From Rossellomorea aquimaris TF-12 (GTDB lineage Bacteria; Bacillota; Bacilli; Bacillales; Bacillaceae_B): DNA of 64,000 bases. The stretch lies in NCBI RefSeq assembly GCF_001648555.1, contig NZ_LQXM01000022.1, positions 1 to 64,000 on the forward strand, in the 5' to 3' direction. This document shows positions 30,795 through 39,110 of this stretch, one piece after another. Numbering within the stretch: position 1 is the stretch's first letter; each line of letters begins with the position of its first letter. Position numbers and translations under genes: made by a program. Under the pieces are notes generated by a model. That model was not told the DNA's origin, made no database searches, and saw only the letters and a list, made by a program, of their open reading frames with translations.

Positions 30795-31604
30795 GTGAAA
30801 GAACCTATTATTTATGTTGTATCCGATTCAGTAGGGGAAACAGCTGAATTAGTTACGAAAGCAGCCATTAGCCAATTTAATGGTTCCAATACGGTCATTA
30901 AACGCTTTCCGTATGTAGAGGATTTTGAACATATTGATGAAGTAATTTCCTTAGCCAAACTGAATCAAGGACTTATCGTATACACTTTAGTAAAACCGGA
31001 TATGAGAGGCTATATTAAAGATCAAGCTGAAAAAGAAGAGCTTTATGCCTTTGATATTATTGGTCCTTTAATGGACAAATATGAAACCATATACAATAAA
31101 GAGCCTTTATTTGAACCAGGTACTGTACGAAAGCTGGATGATGATTACTTTAAAAAAGTCGAAGCGATTGAATTTGCTGTTAAATACGATGATGGTAGAG
31201 ATCCACGTGGAATTTTAAGAGCAGATATTGTTTTAGTAGGAGTGTCAAGAACGTCTAAAACTCCATTATCTCAATATCTGGCACATAAAAGACTAAAAGT
31301 AGCCAATGTGCCTTTAGTTCCTGAAGTTGATCCACCTGAAGAATTATTTAAAGTTTCTCCAAAAAAATGTTTTGGGTTGAAAATCAGTTCAGAAAAACTC
31401 AATACTATTCGCAGAGAAAGATTAAAATCTCTCGGGCTAAATGATGAAGCCAGCTATGCAAACATAAAGCGTATAGAGGAAGAGCTGAAATACTTCGAGA
31501 GAATAACAAAACGAATTGGCTGTAATGTAATAGATGTTACGAATAAAGCTGTCGAAGAAACGGCAAATATTATTACTAATATCTATCAGCACTCCAAAGA
31601 CTAA
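30795..31604 (+). CDS. yqfL: YqfL, PPDK-regulatory-type bifunctional kinase/phosphorylase
   Basis: A DUF299 family protein. Relatives phosphorylate and reactivate pyruvate, phosphate dikinase; in Bacillus YqfL is reported to modulate CcpN-dependent control. P-loop GVSRTSKT is at 149-156, with the family-specific [19 protein letters not shown] after it; 269 aa. GTG 30795 follows GAAGGTGGTGA. It is paired with ccpN, which supports the link to central carbon control. Confidence 0.92.
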   Translation: MKEPIIYVVSDSVGETAELVTKAAISQFNGSNTVIKRFPYVEDFEHIDEVISLAKLNQGLIVYTLVKPDMRGYIKDQAEKEELYAFDIIGPLMDKYETIYNKEPLFEPGTVRKLDDDYFKKVEAIEFAVKYDDGRDPRGILRADIVLVGVSRTSKTPLSQYLAHKRLKVANVPLVPEVDPPEELFKVSPKKCFGLKISSEKLNTIRRERLKSLGLNDEASYANIKRIEEELKYFERITKRIGCNVIDVTNKAVEETANIITNIYQHSKD

Positions 31605-31612
31605 AATGTCAT

Positions 31613-31662
31613 AAAAGAATGACCCTGTACTCCAAAGTGTGTACAGGGTCATTCTTTTATTT
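31613..31662 (+). terminator. Terminator after ccpN-yqfL
   Basis: An 18-bp perfect stem AAAAGAATGACCCTGTAC (31613-31630) / GTACAGGGTCATTCTTTT (31641-31658), then ATTT. Confidence 0.95.
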
Positions 31663-31701
31663 AACAAATTCAATGGCAGGAAATTTGTTTGGATTTTATA
31701 G

Positions 31702-31730
31702 TGGTCAAACTCGATTAATTATACTATAAT
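31702..31730 (+). promoter_or_regulatory. Promoter candidate for yqxD-dnaG-sigA
   Basis: TGGTCA (31702-31707) and a perfect TATAAT (31725-31730) are 17 bp apart. This is the best promoter in the 312-nt gap before yqxD; 31731-31916 shows no other clear element except a ribosome-site-like GGAGTGAT at 31883-31890. Confidence 0.5.
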
Positions 31731-31916
31731 AAAAAATTGTGATAAAAATATTTAAAATAGGTTTAGACTAAACTCTTAAGGAATAAACTAATTATTGTGA
31801 TATGTCAAGTCTCGTCTTAATTAAAATTCGACATTTACAATCCAAATCTCTAGGAAAGTTTATAGAGAGAGAAGGAAAATACGGAGTGATGTAGAATAGT
31901 TAGTAATAGCGAACTT

Positions 31917-32369
31917 ATGTCTACTGTTTATGTAGATGCAGATGCTTGTCCGGTAAAAAAGGAAATTATCAGTATTTCAAAAATTTATGACTTAGACGTA
32001 GTATTTGTTGCTTCGCATGCTCACAAAAAGAATACGCCAGATCAAGGCAAGTGGGTATATGTTGATAGTTCAAAAGAAGCGGCGGACTTGTATATTATGA
32101 ACCATGTTCGAGCTCATGATGTACTCGTCACTCAAGATATTGGGTTGGCAAGCTTAGTTCTGCCGAAAAAAGTTTATGCCATCTCTCCTAGGGGAAAAGC
32201 CTACAAGGAAGAGAGTATTGTCACCGCTTTGGATTATCGATATGTCGCAGCAAAAGAAAGGCGTAAAGGGAATTATGGGAAGGGACCTAAACCTTTTACG
32301 AATGAAGACAGAGAAATGTTTCGTCTTCAATTCGACAAAATGTTGTCGAATATTGCAGGAGAAATGTAG
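31917..32369 (+). CDS. yqxD: YqxD, UPF0178 (DUF188) family protein
   Basis: A protein of the YaiI/YqxD family, distantly PIN-like and of unknown function. The family start YVDADACPVKKEI and the later VTQDIGLASLVLPKK and ALDYRYVAAKERR are intact; 150 aa. ATG 31917 gives the conserved N-terminus, but no ribosome site lies at the normal distance. The nearest, GGAGTGAT, ends 26 nt upstream and the intervening frame is open, with an ATA at good spacing. It precedes dnaG and sigA, as in B. subtilis. Confidence 0.9.
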   Translation: MSTVYVDADACPVKKEIISISKIYDLDVVFVASHAHKKNTPDQGKWVYVDSSKEAADLYIMNHVRAHDVLVTQDIGLASLVLPKKVYAISPRGKAYKEESIVTALDYRYVAAKERRKGNYGKGPKPFTNEDREMFRLQFDKMLSNIAGEM

Positions 32370-32416
32370 TAATTACCGAATGGATAAAGAGGGTATATAA
32401 AAACAGGTGATAAATT

Positions 32417-34228
32417 GTGTCTGAAAGAATCCCTGAAGAAAAATTAAATAAAATTTTAACGTCTACAGATATCGTAGATGTTGTCAGTGACTATGTTCAA
32501 CTTAAAAAGCAGGGTCGTAATTATTTTGGATTATGTCCTTTTCATGGTGAAAACACACCATCTTTTTCTGTTTCACCTGACAAACAAATATTCCATTGTT
32601 TTGGATGTGGTGCAGGAGGAAATGCCTTTACCTTCCTGATGGATGTTGATGGATTAACCTTTCTTGAGGCTGCTCAGAAGCTTGGCGCCAAAATAGGTGA
32701 GGAAATTTCTATTCAAACCTCCTCTACAGGAAACAGCCTTCCCCCACAGGAAGATGAAAAACAAATGCTTGAAGCACATGAGCTTTTGAGTAAATTTTAC
32801 CACCATCTTCTTCTAAATACAAAGGAAGGTCAAGAAGCCTTGGAATACTTATTATCAAGAGGTTTTACGACTGAAAGTATTACTAAATTTCAAATTGGGT
32901 GGTCCTTACCAAGTTGGGATTTCACAGTGAAATTTCTTCAAAAAAGAGGATATTCTCTAGAAATAATGGAACAGGCTGGCCTGTTAGTTAGAAGAGAAAG
33001 AGATGATTCGTTTCTTGATCGGTTCAGAGGAAGAATTATGTTTCCCATTACCAATACAAAGGGAAACACAGTTGCTTTTTCTGGAAGAAGCATTGGTTCC
33101 AATGAAGAACCTAAATATTTGAACAGTCCTGAAACAAAAATTTTCAATAAAAGTAGTATTCTTTATCATTATCATGAAGCACGTGGGAGTATTAGACGAA
33201 AGCAGCAAGCAGTTCTTTTCGAAGGATTTGCAGATGTTATTTCTGCCAGTGAGGCTGAGGTGGAAAATGGTGTAGCGACAATGGGCACCTCTCTAACTGA
33301 GCAACAGATTGGTTTACTCAAGCGTTTAACCGACTCGGTAGTTATTTGTTACGATGGAGATGCAGCGGGAATTCAAGCTGCATTCAGAGCAGGGAATCTT
33401 CTCGTTAACCATCAAATGAATATACGTATAGCTACAATACCTGAACAATTAGACCCTGATGACTACATTTCGAAGTATGGTGCAGAAAGGTTTCAAAACG
33501 ATGTAATAGGGGCAAGCTTAACGTTCATGGCATTTAAATTACGTTACTATAAGCTAAATAAAAACCTAAATGATGAAGGAGATCGCCTTAATTATATAGA
33601 AGACATACTTAAGGAAATTACGCAACTGAGTAAAGCAGTTGAAAAGGATTATTATTTAAGGTATTTAGCAGAAGATTTTGATTTATCATTAGATGCTCTA
33701 CAACAGCAATTATTTGACCTGGAAGGTTCTACTCAAAAGAAAGCTAATTCGTCTAAACCAGTTCAAACTCAACGACCGGTTAGTAAAAAAGTGGAAACAA
33801 AATTGTTGCCAGCTTACCAAACCGCAGAGAGAAGATTAATTGCTTACATGCTAAAGGATTCGAATGTTGCATATAAAATTCAGGAGTGGCTAGCAGGGAA
33901 AAATCTTAATATTGATGAACACCAAGCTATTATTACGTATTTATTTGGTTATTATGAAGAAGGGCTACCTCCTAATGCTAGTGCCTTTATAGGATATCTC
34001 CCTGATGAAAGGCTTCGTAGAATTGTAACTGAAATAGAAATGATGTCTCTTAGTGAAGAAAGTACGGAGCAAGAATTATTGGATTATGTAAAACAGGTGT
34101 TAAAACATCAAAAGATGTTGAAAATAAAAGAAAAAGAAACCGAAAGAAAAGAAGCAGAAAGACACAAGGATTATCGTAAAGAAGCACAGATCGCAATGGA
34201 AATCGTACAGTTGCGTAAGTCTCTATAA
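32417..34228 (+). CDS. dnaG: DNA primase DnaG
   Basis: Makes RNA primers at the replication fork. Zinc-binding domain with C40, H43, C61 and C64 (LCPFHGE, CFGCGAGG), a TOPRIM core (VLFEGFADVISA, VICYDGDAAGIQA, DPDDYI) and a C-terminal helicase-interaction domain; 603 aa, typical of Bacillus. The start is GTG 32417 after ACAGGTGAT. It heads the conserved dnaG-sigA pair of the macromolecular-synthesis operon. Confidence 0.97.
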   Translation: MSERIPEEKLNKILTSTDIVDVVSDYVQLKKQGRNYFGLCPFHGENTPSFSVSPDKQIFHCFGCGAGGNAFTFLMDVDGLTFLEAAQKLGAKIGEEISIQTSSTGNSLPPQEDEKQMLEAHELLSKFYHHLLLNTKEGQEALEYLLSRGFTTESITKFQIGWSLPSWDFTVKFLQKRGYSLEIMEQAGLLVRRERDDSFLDRFRGRIMFPITNTKGNTVAFSGRSIGSNEEPKYLNSPETKIFNKSSILYHYHEARGSIRRKQQAVLFEGFADVISASEAEVENGVATMGTSLTEQQIGLLKRLTDSVVICYDGDAAGIQAAFRAGNLLVNHQMNIRIATIPEQLDPDDYISKYGAERFQNDVIGASLTFMAFKLRYYKLNKNLNDEGDRLNYIEDILKEITQLSKAVEKDYYLRYLAEDFDLSLDALQQQLFDLEGSTQKKANSSKPVQTQRPVSKKVETKLLPAYQTAERRLIAYMLKDSNVAYKIQEWLAGKNLNIDEHQAIITYLFGYYEEGLPPNASAFIGYLPDERLRRIVTEIEMMSLSEESTEQELLDYVKQVLKHQKMLKIKEKETERKEAERHKDYRKEAQIAMEIVQLRKSL

Positions 34229-34261
34229 AGTATTGTAAGGAAGTTGGAAGGAGGGGAACAC

Positions 34262-35392
34262 ATGGCTGAAAAGTCCGCGCGTTCCAAACAAATAGCGTCA
34301 GAATTAACGGTTGATCAGGTGAAAGAATTTCTAGTTAACCAAGGTAAGAAAAGAGGCGTCCTCACATACGAGGATATCGCCGATAAGTTATCGGGATTTG
34401 AATTAGATTCCGATCAAATGGATGAATTTTATGAGCAACTTGGAGAACAAGGTGTTGAAATAATTAATGAAAATGATGAAGATGATGATCCAGGTGCAAA
34501 TGAGTTAGAAAAAGAAGAGGAAGAAGAATTTAATCTAAATGATTTAAGTGTACCCCCTGGAGTTAAAATAAATGATCCAGTTCGTATGTACCTTAAAGAA
34601 ATTGGAAGAGTCGACCTTTTATCAGCAGAAGAAGAAATTAATTTAGCGAAACGAATTGAAGAAGGCGATGAGGAAGCAAAAAGACGACTTGCAGAAGCTA
34701 ACTTACGTTTAGTAGTTAGTATCGCCAAAAGATACGTAGGTCGCGGCATGCTATTCTTAGATTTAATTCAAGAAGGTAATATGGGTCTGATTAAAGCAGT
34801 TGAAAAGTTTGATTATCGCAAAGGGTACAAATTCAGTACGTATGCTACTTGGTGGATTCGACAAGCTATTACCCGTGCGATTGCAGACCAAGCCAGAACG
34901 ATTCGAATCCCTGTACACATGGTTGAAACGATTAATAAGCTAATTCGTGTGCAAAGACAATTACTACAAGACTTAGGTCGCGAGCCTGCTCCAGAAGAAA
35001 TTGCAGAAGAAATGGACCTTACTCCTGAAAAGGTTAGGGAAATTCTTAAGATTGCTCAAGAACCTGTATCGTTAGAGACACCTATCGGTGAAGAAGACGA
35101 TTCCCACCTTGGTGATTTCATTGAAGATGCAGAGGCACAATCTCCTTCTGAACATGCTGCTTATGAGCTATTGAAAGAACAGCTAGAAGATGTATTAGAC
35201 ACTCTTACGGATCGAGAAGAAAATGTTTTACGTTTACGCTTCGGATTAGATGACGGAAGAACTCGTACACTTGAAGAAGTAGGAAAAGTATTCGGTGTTA
35301 CGAGAGAACGTATTCGTCAAATCGAAGCAAAAGCTCTTAGAAAATTACGTCATCCTAGTCGCAGCAAGCGACTAAAGGACTTTTTAGAATAG
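34262..35392 (+). CDS. sigA: RNA polymerase sigma factor SigA (RpoD)
   Basis: The housekeeping sigma factor. A short acidic region 1.1 is followed by region 1.2 ([21 protein letters not shown]), regions 2.1-2.4 ([20 protein letters not shown]) and region 4.2 ([20 protein letters not shown]); 376 aa, close to the 371 of B. subtilis. ATG 34262 was chosen because AAGGAGGGGAA precedes it; the open frame begins 6 codons earlier. It lies 33 nt after dnaG and ends in a terminator. Confidence 0.98.
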   Translation: MAEKSARSKQIASELTVDQVKEFLVNQGKKRGVLTYEDIADKLSGFELDSDQMDEFYEQLGEQGVEIINENDEDDDPGANELEKEEEEEFNLNDLSVPPGVKINDPVRMYLKEIGRVDLLSAEEEINLAKRIEEGDEEAKRRLAEANLRLVVSIAKRYVGRGMLFLDLIQEGNMGLIKAVEKFDYRKGYKFSTYATWWIRQAITRAIADQARTIRIPVHMVETINKLIRVQRQLLQDLGREPAPEEIAEEMDLTPEKVREILKIAQEPVSLETPIGEEDDSHLGDFIEDAEAQSPSEHAAYELLKEQLEDVLDTLTDREENVLRLRFGLDDGRTRTLEEVGKVFGVTRERIRQIEAKALRKLRHPSRSKRLKDFLE

Positions 35393-35402
35393 AAAACCAT
35401 TA

Positions 35403-35441
35403 ACTGCCTCTACTCCAGCAATATAGAGGTAGTTTTTTTTG
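35403..35441 (+). terminator. Terminator after sigA
   Basis: A 10-bp stem with one G-T pair, ACTGCCTCTA (35403-35412) / TAGAGGTAGT (35424-35433), is followed by eight T residues. Confidence 0.88.
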
Positions 35442-35506
35442 TCTTTAATTAAAGGGTTTTTCTGATGGATTGCCGAATTAAGCAATAGGAAATCGTTACA
35501 GAAAGT

Positions 35507-36058
35507 GTGAGCACTATGACTAAAACAGAAGCCAATCGTAAGGATGTTATTGTAAAAGAAATTCATTTTTGGAAGCAAAACAACATGCTGCCAGAACATT
35601 ATTGCAATTATCTTCTCGCGTTATATACAGAAGGGGAAGAAAGTGCTGGTTCTGAAAGTCCAGCTAAATCAAAAACAAGGCTTAAATTAACGGGTTCTAT
35701 CATTGCGATTTTGTTAATGTTTATTTCATTATTTGTCATTTATTTTACTGAATTGTCAATCGTTTTGCAAACAGCGATTTTGGCAGGTTTTGTCGGATTT
35801 TTATTAGTTATGGTAATTTATTATACTAAGAAACAATTACCAGCTGCCTTGCCATTTATTGCTTCTGCATTTATCCTTCTAAATATTTCAATAGAAATAA
35901 CGGAAAAGGTGTACAATGGTGCTCCTTTCCCAACATACTTAGCCCTGTTTTTGAACATTTTTTTATGGCTTCTCGTTGGTTATAAATTCAAACTTATTTA
36001 CTTCAGCTTGTCTGGAGTCATTGGTTTTCTTCTCTTAGTGATTTTTATACTACAATAA
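35507..36058 (+). CDS. Uncharacterised five-helix membrane protein
   Basis: I do not recognise a named family. A soluble N-terminus (about 1-60, with IVKEIHFWKQNNMLPEHYCN) is followed by five predicted membrane segments (about 65-85, 87-107, 112-135, 142-160 and 163-182); 183 aa. The start is GTG 35507 or ATG 35516; both have weak ribosome sites. The pattern of a short WK..N.LP..YC motif before helices resembles DUF2157-like membrane proteins, but this is only an impression. It lies alone between sigA and the acyl-CoA dehydrogenase. Confidence 0.75.
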   Translation: MSTMTKTEANRKDVIVKEIHFWKQNNMLPEHYCNYLLALYTEGEESAGSESPAKSKTRLKLTGSIIAILLMFISLFVIYFTELSIVLQTAILAGFVGFLLVMVIYYTKKQLPAALPFIASAFILLNISIEITEKVYNGAPFPTYLALFLNIFLWLLVGYKFKLIYFSLSGVIGFLLLVIFILQ

Positions 36059-36086
36059 CTTCTGAATATTTAAAAGTTTTTTAAAG

Positions 36087-36116
36087 TTGAGAAAATTATG
36101 CATTCCCTTTTATAAT
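36087..36116 (+). promoter_or_regulatory. Promoter of the acyl-CoA dehydrogenase gene
   Basis: TTGAGA (36087-36092) and a perfect TATAAT (36111-36116) are 18 bp apart. Transcription would start inside the operator just downstream. Confidence 0.65.
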
Positions 36117-36117
36117 A

Positions 36118-36135
36118 AGAATGAGAGCGCATTCA
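36118..36135. promoter_or_regulatory. FadR-type operator overlapping the transcription start
   Basis: The sequence AGAATGAGAGCGCATTCA has the GAATGA-N5-CATTCA core of the Bacillus FadR consensus TGAATGAMTANTCATTCA, with mismatches only at the outermost base and in the centre. Its place over the start site of an acyl-CoA dehydrogenase gene supports fatty-acid-dependent repression. Confidence 0.65.
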
Positions 36136-36229
36136 TAAGTGGTTACATATTCACTTTTGCTCAATGCTGATTAAAGTCAACTAGAGACATTTGGCTTTCA
36201 GTCACCAAAGTTAGACAAGGGGGATTAGG

Positions 36230-37372
36230 ATGAATTTTGACTTAACAGAAGAACAAGCAATGATTAAAAAAACAATCAAGGAGTTTGCCGATGAGGAAGT
36301 TGCTCCGGGAGCACTAGACAGAGATCGCACAAAAGAATTTCCAAAGGAAATTTTTAAGAAACTTGCTGATTTAGGAATGATGGGTCTTCCGTTTCCTGAA
36401 GAATACGGTGGAGCAGGTGCGGATACAGTCAGCTTTGCTATCGTAACAGAAGAATTAAGCAGAGCATGTGCTTCAACTGGAATAACTTATTCTGCCCATA
36501 TTTCATTAGGAGGAGCTCCCATTAATCTATTTGGGACTCATGAGCAAAAGCAAGAATATTTGACTCCTATCTGTACAGGTGAATCTTTTGGGGCTTTTGG
36601 TCTTACTGAACCCAATGCAGGTTCTGATGCAGGAGGAACACAAACAACTGCTGAATTAAAAGATGATAAGTGGGTCATAAATGGAAATAAATGCTATATC
36701 ACTAACGCAAGTTATGCCAATCACTTAGCATTAACAGCTATAACAGGTAAAAATAATGGAAACAAAGAGATAAGTGCTATTATTGTTCCAACAAAGGCAA
36801 ACGGGTTTAAGGTAATTGATAACTATGAAAAAATGGGGCTACATTCTTCTAACACGACTGAACTTGTTTTAGAGGATGTTGAAGTTCCAAAAGAGAATCT
36901 GTTAGGGAAAAAAGGAGAGGGCTTTAAACAATTCCTCGTCACTTTAGATGGTGGAAGGATTGGAATTGGAGCAATGGCCGTTGGTGTTGCACAAGCTGCA
37001 TTTGATAAAGCATTACAGTATTCAAAAGAGAGAAAGCAATTTGGAAAGACTTTATCACAATTTCAAGTGACTCAATTTAAATTGGCTGATATGGCTATGA
37101 AAATTGAATTAGCACGAAATATGGTTCATAAAGCTGCTTGGTTAAAGGATCAGGGCCGACCTTTCTCAAAAGAAGCCTCAATGTGTAAGTTATACGCTTC
37201 TGAAATAAGTATGGAAGTAGCTTCTGAAGCAATTCAAATTCATGGTGGTTATGGGTACATGAAAGAATACCATGTTGAAAGGTACCTTCGGGATGCAAAG
37301 CTTCTTGAAATTGGAGAAGGGACCTCTGAGGTCCAAAGAATGGTTATTTCAAGGTTAATAGGGTGTCAGTAA
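36230..37372 (+). CDS. acdA: Acyl-CoA dehydrogenase
   Basis: An FAD enzyme that introduces the trans-2 double bond into acyl-CoA in beta-oxidation. FAD signatures FGLTEPNAGSDAGG (123-136) and YITNA (156-160), and the catalytic glutamate E363 in IGEGTSEVQR, are present; 380 aa, standard. ATG 36230 follows AAGGGGG. It is single, between its own promoter with FadR-type site and a terminator. Chain length preference (short or medium) cannot be read from sequence; the symbol follows the closest B. subtilis paralogue by impression. Confidence 0.88.
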   Translation: MNFDLTEEQAMIKKTIKEFADEEVAPGALDRDRTKEFPKEIFKKLADLGMMGLPFPEEYGGAGADTVSFAIVTEELSRACASTGITYSAHISLGGAPINLFGTHEQKQEYLTPICTGESFGAFGLTEPNAGSDAGGTQTTAELKDDKWVINGNKCYITNASYANHLALTAITGKNNGNKEISAIIVPTKANGFKVIDNYEKMGLHSSNTTELVLEDVEVPKENLLGKKGEGFKQFLVTLDGGRIGIGAMAVGVAQAAFDKALQYSKERKQFGKTLSQFQVTQFKLADMAMKIELARNMVHKAAWLKDQGRPFSKEASMCKLYASEISMEVASEAIQIHGGYGYMKEYHVERYLRDAKLLEIGEGTSEVQRMVISRLIGCQ

Positions 37373-37397
37373 AATTTATTATCCTGGTTGTTTGAGG

Positions 37398-37436
37398 ATA
37401 GCTCTAGTGGTTTATTCCACTAGAGCTATTTTTTGA
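37398..37436 (+). terminator. Terminator after the acyl-CoA dehydrogenase gene
   Basis: A 13-bp perfect stem ATAGCTCTAGTGG (37398-37410) / CCACTAGAGCTAT (37417-37429) is followed by a T-run. Confidence 0.95.
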
Positions 37437-37884
37437 CTGTATTTTGAACAAGTAGAATTCATGAGGAAGTCCATAAAGATAAAAATAGCCTTATTAGGCG
37501 TTTATAGCCTCTTGGTTGAGATTTTAGTTCCTTAATACACTCTTACCTTAAAAAGCTGATTTCAAGCAAGGGGGATGTTTCTGAGCTCTTTCAGAAAGGC
37601 TCTTTTCTCAAACATTATTTTATAACAGGGGGTTTGCAAACCACCACCCTAAAGCGAGCGGGCATTCTGCAGCCGAAATCCACTACTACTTACTCATCTA
37701 ATATAGTGAAAACCTTTGCGAAAACAACCTTAACAAATAACGAAATTAGTATGAAATGTGTCTATTTTGTGAGAAAGATGGAAAAGTTAATTGATAGGAC
37801 TTTTCCTTTGTCGCTTTTTAAAGTAAAATATAAAGTGTTTAACAGAGCACTATTTTGGATGTTGTACATAAAGGAGGTTAAATC
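37437..37884. other. Intergenic gap before cccA with a decayed repeat
   Basis: No convincing gene is present. The stretch holds the repeat fragment at 37651-37692 and the ribosome site of cccA (AAAGGAGG). A frame of 84 codons at 37634-37888 crosses the fragment and the cccA upstream region and has no family resemblance. Confidence 0.5.
37651..37692 (+). repeat. Decayed right end of the interspersed repeat
   Basis: AAAGCGAGCGGGCATTCTGC and the following AGCCGAAATCCACTACTACT align with the right end of the full copy at 25455-25505 (AAAGCGAG ... CTGCAATCAACCACTACTT). The left part is missing. Confidence 0.6.
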
Positions 37885-38262
37885 ATGAATCGTAATCCAA
37901 TTATCCCATTCGTTCTTATTATGGCTCTTGGAATTGGTCTTGTTTTCTTCATGTCTTTACAAGGCTTGAATAACGCTGAAGAAAAAGCTAAAGAAGAAAA
38001 ACATGGTGAAATGGAAGGTAAAGAAGGAGAAGGCGAACAAGCTTCTAGTGGTGAGTTTGATCCAGAATCAACTTACAAAAACAATTGTTTGTCTTGTCAT
38101 GGTGCTGATTATGGTGGTGGAGCAGGTCCAGCCCTAAAAGGTACAGACCTTTCTAAAGATGAGATCAAAGAGACAATTAAAAATGGTAAAGGTATCATGC
38201 CAGCTGGCTTAGTTGAAGAAGAAAATCTAGACGCTATGGCAGATTGGATCAAGTCACTTTAA
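37885..38262 (+). CDS. cccA: Membrane-anchored cytochrome c-550
   Basis: A small c-type cytochrome anchored by one N-terminal membrane helix (about 7-27), acting outside the membrane in electron transfer to a terminal oxidase. An acidic linker (30-58) leads to the heme domain with C68-LS-C71-H72 and the axial Met105 (GIMPAGL); 125 aa. ATG 37885 follows AAAGGAGGTT. It lies after sigA and before trmK in B. subtilis too, with the acyl-CoA dehydrogenase as an insertion here. Confidence 0.94.
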   Translation: MNRNPIIPFVLIMALGIGLVFFMSLQGLNNAEEKAKEEKHGEMEGKEGEGEQASSGEFDPESTYKNNCLSCHGADYGGGAGPALKGTDLSKDEIKETIKNGKGIMPAGLVEEENLDAMADWIKSL

Positions 38263-38271
38263 TAATGATGT

Positions 38272-38311
38272 TTAAAAAAGGTTCTTTGTCTTTGGGCAAA
38301 GGACTTTTTTT
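38272..38311 (+). terminator. Terminator after cccA
   Basis: The stem AAAAAGGTTCTTTG / CAAAGGACTTTTT (one G-T pair) with an 8-nt loop is followed by a T-run. Confidence 0.8.
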
Positions 38312-38335
38312 ATAGTAGTAAATTGGTTAGAATGA

Positions 38336-38368
38336 ATATCGTGCACATACTAAGTCTATGCACGATAT
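38336..38368. promoter_or_regulatory. Perfect 10-bp inverted repeat upstream of trmK
   Basis: ATATCGTGCA (38336-38345) and TGCACGATAT (38359-38368) are separated by 13 nt and end 28 nt before the trmK ATG. It may be an operator or a leader hairpin; no T-run follows. Confidence 0.5.
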
Positions 38369-38396
38369 CCTAAATTAAAATGATTAAGGTGAAACG

Positions 38397-39110
38397 ATGA
38401 ATATTGAACAACTTTCGAAACGATTAGAAACGGTTGTTTCTTACATACCTAAACAGTCAAGAATAGCGGATATAGGATCCGATCATGCCTATTTACCTTG
38501 CTATGCTGTAAAAAAGGAGATTGCTACCTTTGCCATTGCAGGCGAAGTAGTGAAAGGGCCTTTCTTGTCAGCGAAAAAACAAGTGCAAGATTCAAATTTA
38601 ACGAACAGAGTCGAAGTAAGACTGGGAAATGGATTGGAAGTCATTTCTCCTGGTGAAGTAGATTGCATTACTATTGCTGGAATGGGTGGAACTTTAATTG
38701 CTTCTATTCTTCAAGCAGGAGTAGAAAAGTTAACAGGAGTTTCCAGGTTAATTCTTCAGCCAAATGTGAGTGCTAAATCAATTCGAACATGGCTCTTAAA
38801 CAATGAGTGGGGGTTAGTTCAGGAAGAAATCATGGAGGAAGACGGTAAGGTTTATGAGGTTTTAGTGGCGGAAAAAGGAAATCCCAAAGCCTTATACACT
38901 CCAGATGAATTTGAAAAAGAATTGTTATTAGGACCGATATTAATAAAAAACTGTAATGATGCTTTTAGGAAAAAGTGGAATCAAGAATGTGCTCAATGGA
39001 AGAATATCATTAAGAATATGGAAAAGGCTGAAAAAACGCCTGATTTAGAACATAGAAAACAAGTGTTATTGAAAAAAATTCAAATGGTTGAGGAGGTTCT
39101 CGATTCATGA
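38397..39110 (+). CDS. trmK: tRNA m1A22 methyltransferase TrmK
   Basis: Methylates N1 of adenosine 22 in bacterial tRNA. A Rossmann SAM domain (SRIADIGSDHAYLPCYAV, about 21-38; IAGMGGTLIASIL further on; LILQPNVSA) is followed by a C-terminal coiled-coil-like part; 237 aa, one shorter than remembered for B. subtilis YqfN. Its end overlaps yqfO by 4 nt (ATGA), so the two are coupled. Confidence 0.94.
   Translation: MNIEQLSKRLETVVSYIPKQSRIADIGSDHAYLPCYAVKKEIATFAIAGEVVKGPFLSAKKQVQDSNLTNRVEVRLGNGLEVISPGEVDCITIAGMGGTLIASILQAGVEKLTGVSRLILQPNVSAKSIRTWLLNNEWGLVQEEIMEEDGKVYEVLVAEKGNPKALYTPDEFEKELLLGPILIKNCNDAFRKKWNQECAQWKNIIKNMEKAEKTPDLEHRKQVLLKKIQMVEEVLDS

Noticed and set aside
37634..37888. 84-codon frame ending at cccA
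   Set aside because: It runs through a decayed repeat and the cccA upstream region and ends over the cccA start. No ribosome site or family is recognisable.
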